Shown piece by piece: positions 25,469-28,037 of a stretch of DNA of 28,037 nucleotides (the stretch's first letter is position 1; each line of letters begins with the position of its first letter). A program made the translations under genes and the position numbers. The notes below the pieces were generated by a model. It saw nothing but the letters and a program-made list of their open reading frames with translations, ran no database searches and was not told the origin of the DNA. Source of the DNA: Bacteroidota bacterium (GTDB lineage: Bacteria > Bacteroidota > Bacteroidia > Bacteroidales > UBA1556); contig QMPB01000004.1 in the NCBI GenBank assembly GCA_003648395.1, positions 1 through 28,037 of the forward strand, given 5' to 3'.

Positions 25469-25476
25469 TACATTTG
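25469..25476 (+). promoter_or_regulatory. Putative promoter of the MmeI-like gene
   Basis: TACATTTG matches TAnnTTTG and ends 34 bases before the ATG at 25511. Confidence 0.5.
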
Positions 25477-25510
25477 ACAGTGTAAAAAAACTAACAAAAA
25501 ATACTTAAAC

Positions 25511-28037
25511 ATGGCTATTAGCTGGAATGAAATAAAAGACCGAGCACTGAGATTCTCAAAAGAATGGGCTGACGAAACAAAAGAACGTGCTGAAAAAGAT
25601 AGCTTTTGGAATGATTTCTTTAATGTGTTTGGCATCTCGCGACGAAGAGTAGCTACTTTTGAAGAGCCTGTAAAGAAGCTTGGTAATAAGCAAGGATTTA
25701 TTGATTTGTTTTGGAAGGGAACTTTATTGATTGAGCATAAATCCAAGGGCAAAGATTTGGACAAAGCATTTACCCAAGCAATTGATTACTTTCCCGGATT
25801 AAAAGAGCACGAGCTTCCCAAATACATCTTAGTTTCTGACTTTGATAGAATAAAACTATTTGATCTGGATGAAGGAACGGAACATGAGTTTCATATATCT
25901 GAATTTTATAAAAATGTAAAGCTCTTTGGTTTTATTGCAGGTTATCAAAAACGAACTTATAAAGAAGAAGACCCCGTAAATATTCAGGCAGCTGAACTAA
26001 TGGGTAAACTACACGACCAACTCAAAGGTTTTGGTTACGAAGGGCATCCCTTGGAAATCTATTTGGTACGTTTGCTTTTTATCCTGTTTGCAGAGGATAC
26101 AGGTATTTTTGAGAAAGATATTTTTCAAGAATTTCTTGAACAAAAAACCAATGAAGATGGAAGCGATTTAGGAGCTTGGTTGGCTCAAATTTTTCAAGTG
26201 CTGAATACACCTGAGGATAAACGATTGGGCAATTTGGACGAGCATCTCGATCAATTCCCCTATGTAAATGGTGGTTTGTTTGCAGAATTTCTGCCCATCG
26301 CGGCTTTTAATTCCAGTATGCGCACATTACTCTTAGAAGCATCTTATTTGGATTGGGGTAAAATATCGCCTGCCATTTTTGGCTCGCTATTTCAATCGGT
26401 GATGAACCCCGAGCAACGCCGAAATCTTGGAGCGCATTATACTTCCGAAAAGAATATTTTTAAGGTAATTAAGCCGCTGTTTTTGGATGAGCTGCGAGCC
26501 GAATTTGAAAAAGTAAAATCCAATACCAAACGGCTTAGAGAATTTCATAAAAAACTATCGACACTTAAATTTCTCGACCCTGCTTGTGGAAGCGGTAATT
26601 TCTTGATTATTACCTATCGCGAATTGCGAATGCTGGAGTTGGATATTTTGCGCGAACTTTATAAAAACCAAATTGTAACCGATATTGCCCATATTGTATG
26701 GGTAGATGTGGACCAGTTTTATGGAATAGAATATGATGAGTTTGCCGCGCGTATAGCCGAAGTAGCCATGTGGTTGATCGACCACCAAATGAATATGCAA
26801 ATATCAGAGCAGTTTGGACATTACTTTGTGCGCTTGCCTTTAACCAAATCGGCTAAAATTGTAAATGGAAATGCCCTGCGAATTGATTGGGATACGTTAA
26901 TAAATAAAGATTACTACGATCTTTCAGCCGATAGTGTAAATATCAGTATTGTAGCAGAACAAGAAACTCACATTAAAAGTATTAACATTAGAACTAAGTC
27001 GGTAAACATAATTGATGAAAAGACCCTAAAAGAAAGAGAGGATAAGAACCGAATTAAATTTAATTATATTTTGGGTAATCCGCCTTTTATTGGTAAGCAA
27101 TTGCAAACCAAAGAACAAAAAGAAGATATGAAACTTATCTTTGATGGTGTCAAGGGTGCTGGTGTTTTAGATTATGTTACTGCTTGGTATTTAAAAGCAG
27201 CAAACTATATACAAGGAACTAAAACAAAAGGTGCTTTTGTTTCCACTAATTCTATATCACAAGGTGAGCAAGTTGGAATTTTATGGAATGAATTATTAAA
27301 TGAATTCCAAATTAAAATATTTTTCGCTCATAAAACATTCAATTGGAGTAATGAAGCAAAACATAATGCGGCTGTTCACGTTGTGATTATTGGATTTGCA
27401 AATTTTGACGTAAAAGAAAAATTCATTTTTGACTATCACAATATAAACGAAGAACCTGCTGAAATAAAAGCTAAAAATATAAATCCATATTTAGTTGAAG
27501 CTGTTAATACAATTATACTTTCTAAAACTAAACCAATATCAAAAACTAAACCAATGCAATATGGAAGTAAACCTGTTGATGGAGGAGCATTTTTGTTTTC
27601 AGAAGAAGATATGAACAATTTTTTAAAACGGGAGCCAAATTCGAAAGGGTTTTTCAAAAGATACATAGGTTCTTATGAATATATTCATAATGTAAGCCGC
27701 TATTGTTTATGGTTAAAGGGTATTAGTCCTAATGAATTAAAAAGTTTGCCTGAAATCTTAAAAAGAGTAGAATTAGTCAAATTAACAAGGTTAAATAGTT
27801 CTAAAACTCCAACTAGAGAAGCGGCAAGTTTTCCAACTATTTTTGCTGAAGATAGACAACCTAAAACTAATTATATTGTAATTCCTTTAGTGTCTTCTGA
27901 AAGAAGAATATACATTCCTATTGGATTTGTAGAAAAAGATGTAATTGCATCTAATGCCTTAAGTTTTATTCCTCAAGGTGATATTTTTCTATTTGGAATA
28001 ATAACATCTTTAATGCATATGACTTGGGTAAAATACA
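25511..28037 (+). CDS. MmeI-like type IIL restriction-modification enzyme (C-terminus cut by window edge)
   Basis: An open frame runs from ATG 25511 to the right edge: 842 codons with no stop, against about 920 in MmeI, so only the end is missing. The N-terminus closely resembles MmeI: MAISWNEIKDRALRFSKEW, the nuclease motif D65-x9-E75-H-K77 in GFIDLFWKGTLLIEHKSKG, and FIAGYQ near residue 140. A helical linker follows, then the gamma-type adenine methyltransferase with motif I FLDPACGSGNF (354-364) and motif IV NPPF (523-526). The target-recognition region begins near residue 690 (VDGGAFLFSEEDM). One chain thus cuts and methylates DNA, protecting the host by modifying one strand. No separate R, M or S gene is seen. 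Recognition site unknown. Base composition falls along the gene, from about 40% G+C before 26,900 to about 30% after it. Confidence 0.93.
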   Translation, partial: MAISWNEIKDRALRFSKEWADETKERAEKDSFWNDFFNVFGISRRRVATFEEPVKKLGNKQGFIDLFWKGTLLIEHKSKGKDLDKAFTQAIDYFPGLKEHELPKYILVSDFDRIKLFDLDEGTEHEFHISEFYKNVKLFGFIAGYQKRTYKEEDPVNIQAAELMGKLHDQLKGFGYEGHPLEIYLVRLLFILFAEDTGIFEKDIFQEFLEQKTNEDGSDLGAWLAQIFQVLNTPEDKRLGNLDEHLDQFPYVNGGLFAEFLPIAAFNSSMRTLLLEASYLDWGKISPAIFGSLFQSVMNPEQRRNLGAHYTSEKNIFKVIKPLFLDELRAEFEKVKSNTKRLREFHKKLSTLKFLDPACGSGNFLIITYRELRMLELDILRELYKNQIVTDIAHIVWVDVDQFYGIEYDEFAARIAEVAMWLIDHQMNMQISEQFGHYFVRLPLTKSAKIVNGNALRIDWDTLINKDYYDLSADSVNISIVAEQETHIKSINIRTKSVNIIDEKTLKEREDKNRIKFNYILGNPPFIGKQLQTKEQKEDMKLIFDGVKGAGVLDYVTAWYLKAANYIQGTKTKGAFVSTNSISQGEQVGILWNELLNEFQIKIFFAHKTFNWSNEAKHNAAVHVVIIGFANFDVKEKFIFDYHNINEEPAEIKAKNINPYLVEAVNTIILSKTKPISKTKPMQYGSKPVDGGAFLFSEEDMNNFLKREPNSKGFFKRYIGSYEYIHNVSRYCLWLKGISPNELKSLPEILKRVELVKLTRLNSSKTPTREAASFPTIFAEDRQPKTNYIVIPLVSSERRIYIPIGFVEKDVIASNALSFIPQGDIFLFGIITSLMHMTWVKY

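Noticed and set aside
25468..25764. 98-codon minus-strand ORF
   Set aside because: Antisense to the start of the MmeI-like gene, whose protein sequence is clearly conserved; a shadow frame.
1..28037. tRNA, rRNA or riboswitch genes
   Set aside because: I looked through the intergenic gaps for cloverleaf-like arms and conserved aptamer cores and saw none that I could support; a covariance-model scan would be needed to exclude them.

Overview
This window looks like part of a chromosome from a member of the Bacteroidota. The DNA is AT-rich. Most start codons lack a clear Shine-Dalgarno sequence, and most transcription units have a Bacteroidota-type -7 box (TAnnTTTG) about 25-35 bases before the start. 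There is a type IX secretion (T9SS) C-terminal sorting domain, a Bacteroidota-type putative porin and several lipoproteins of that phylum. Most of the window is ordinary chromosomal content. The accessory-looking parts are a small cassette-like region (about 2.0-3.5 kb) and the restriction-modification gene at the right edge.

Layout. (1) 1-1849, minus strand: the N-terminal third of a fusion between a beta-phosphoglucomutase-like HAD phosphatase and a family 65 glycoside phosphorylase/hydrolase (runs off the left edge), preceded by yebC. (2) About 2079-3486: a KilA-N-domain gene broken by one in-frame amber codon, lying between two 130-bp direct repeats (about 87% identical by eye), followed by an inverted repeat and a GC-rich REP-like element. 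(3) 3487-6079: a small membrane protein of unknown function, a secreted serine hydrolase of the class C beta-lactamase/PBP family, and yjbQ overlapping it by one base. (4) 6233-12103: a complete RND efflux operon (lipoprotein adaptor, inner-membrane pump, lipoprotein outer-membrane channel), closed by a long, nearly perfect bidirectional terminator. (5) 15181-12179, minus strand: a tight operon of ddl, an NfeD-family membrane protease and a LuxR-type response regulator with no kinase nearby. (6) 15420-16515: two short lipoprotein genes of unknown function, each with its own -7 box. (7) 16664-21642: a compact, overlapping operon of a PASTA-domain membrane protein, a T9SS-sorted protein, an RluD-type pseudouridine synthase and lgt. 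(8) 21682-25364: a TTG-started outer-membrane porin, trxB, and a further lipoprotein-like gene. (9) 25511 to the right edge: an MmeI-like single-chain (type IIL) restriction-modification enzyme, nearly complete.

Cell-envelope work runs through much of the window: cell-wall precursor synthesis (Ddl), a PASTA protein that could bind peptidoglycan, lipoprotein maturation (Lgt) beside many lipoproteins, drug/solute efflux, membrane protein quality control (NfeD) and outer-membrane porin. I found no clearly new multi-gene system. The observations most worth checking are the repeat-bounded broken KilA-N cassette, the HAD-GH65 fusion, and an internal base-composition step in the MmeI-like gene.
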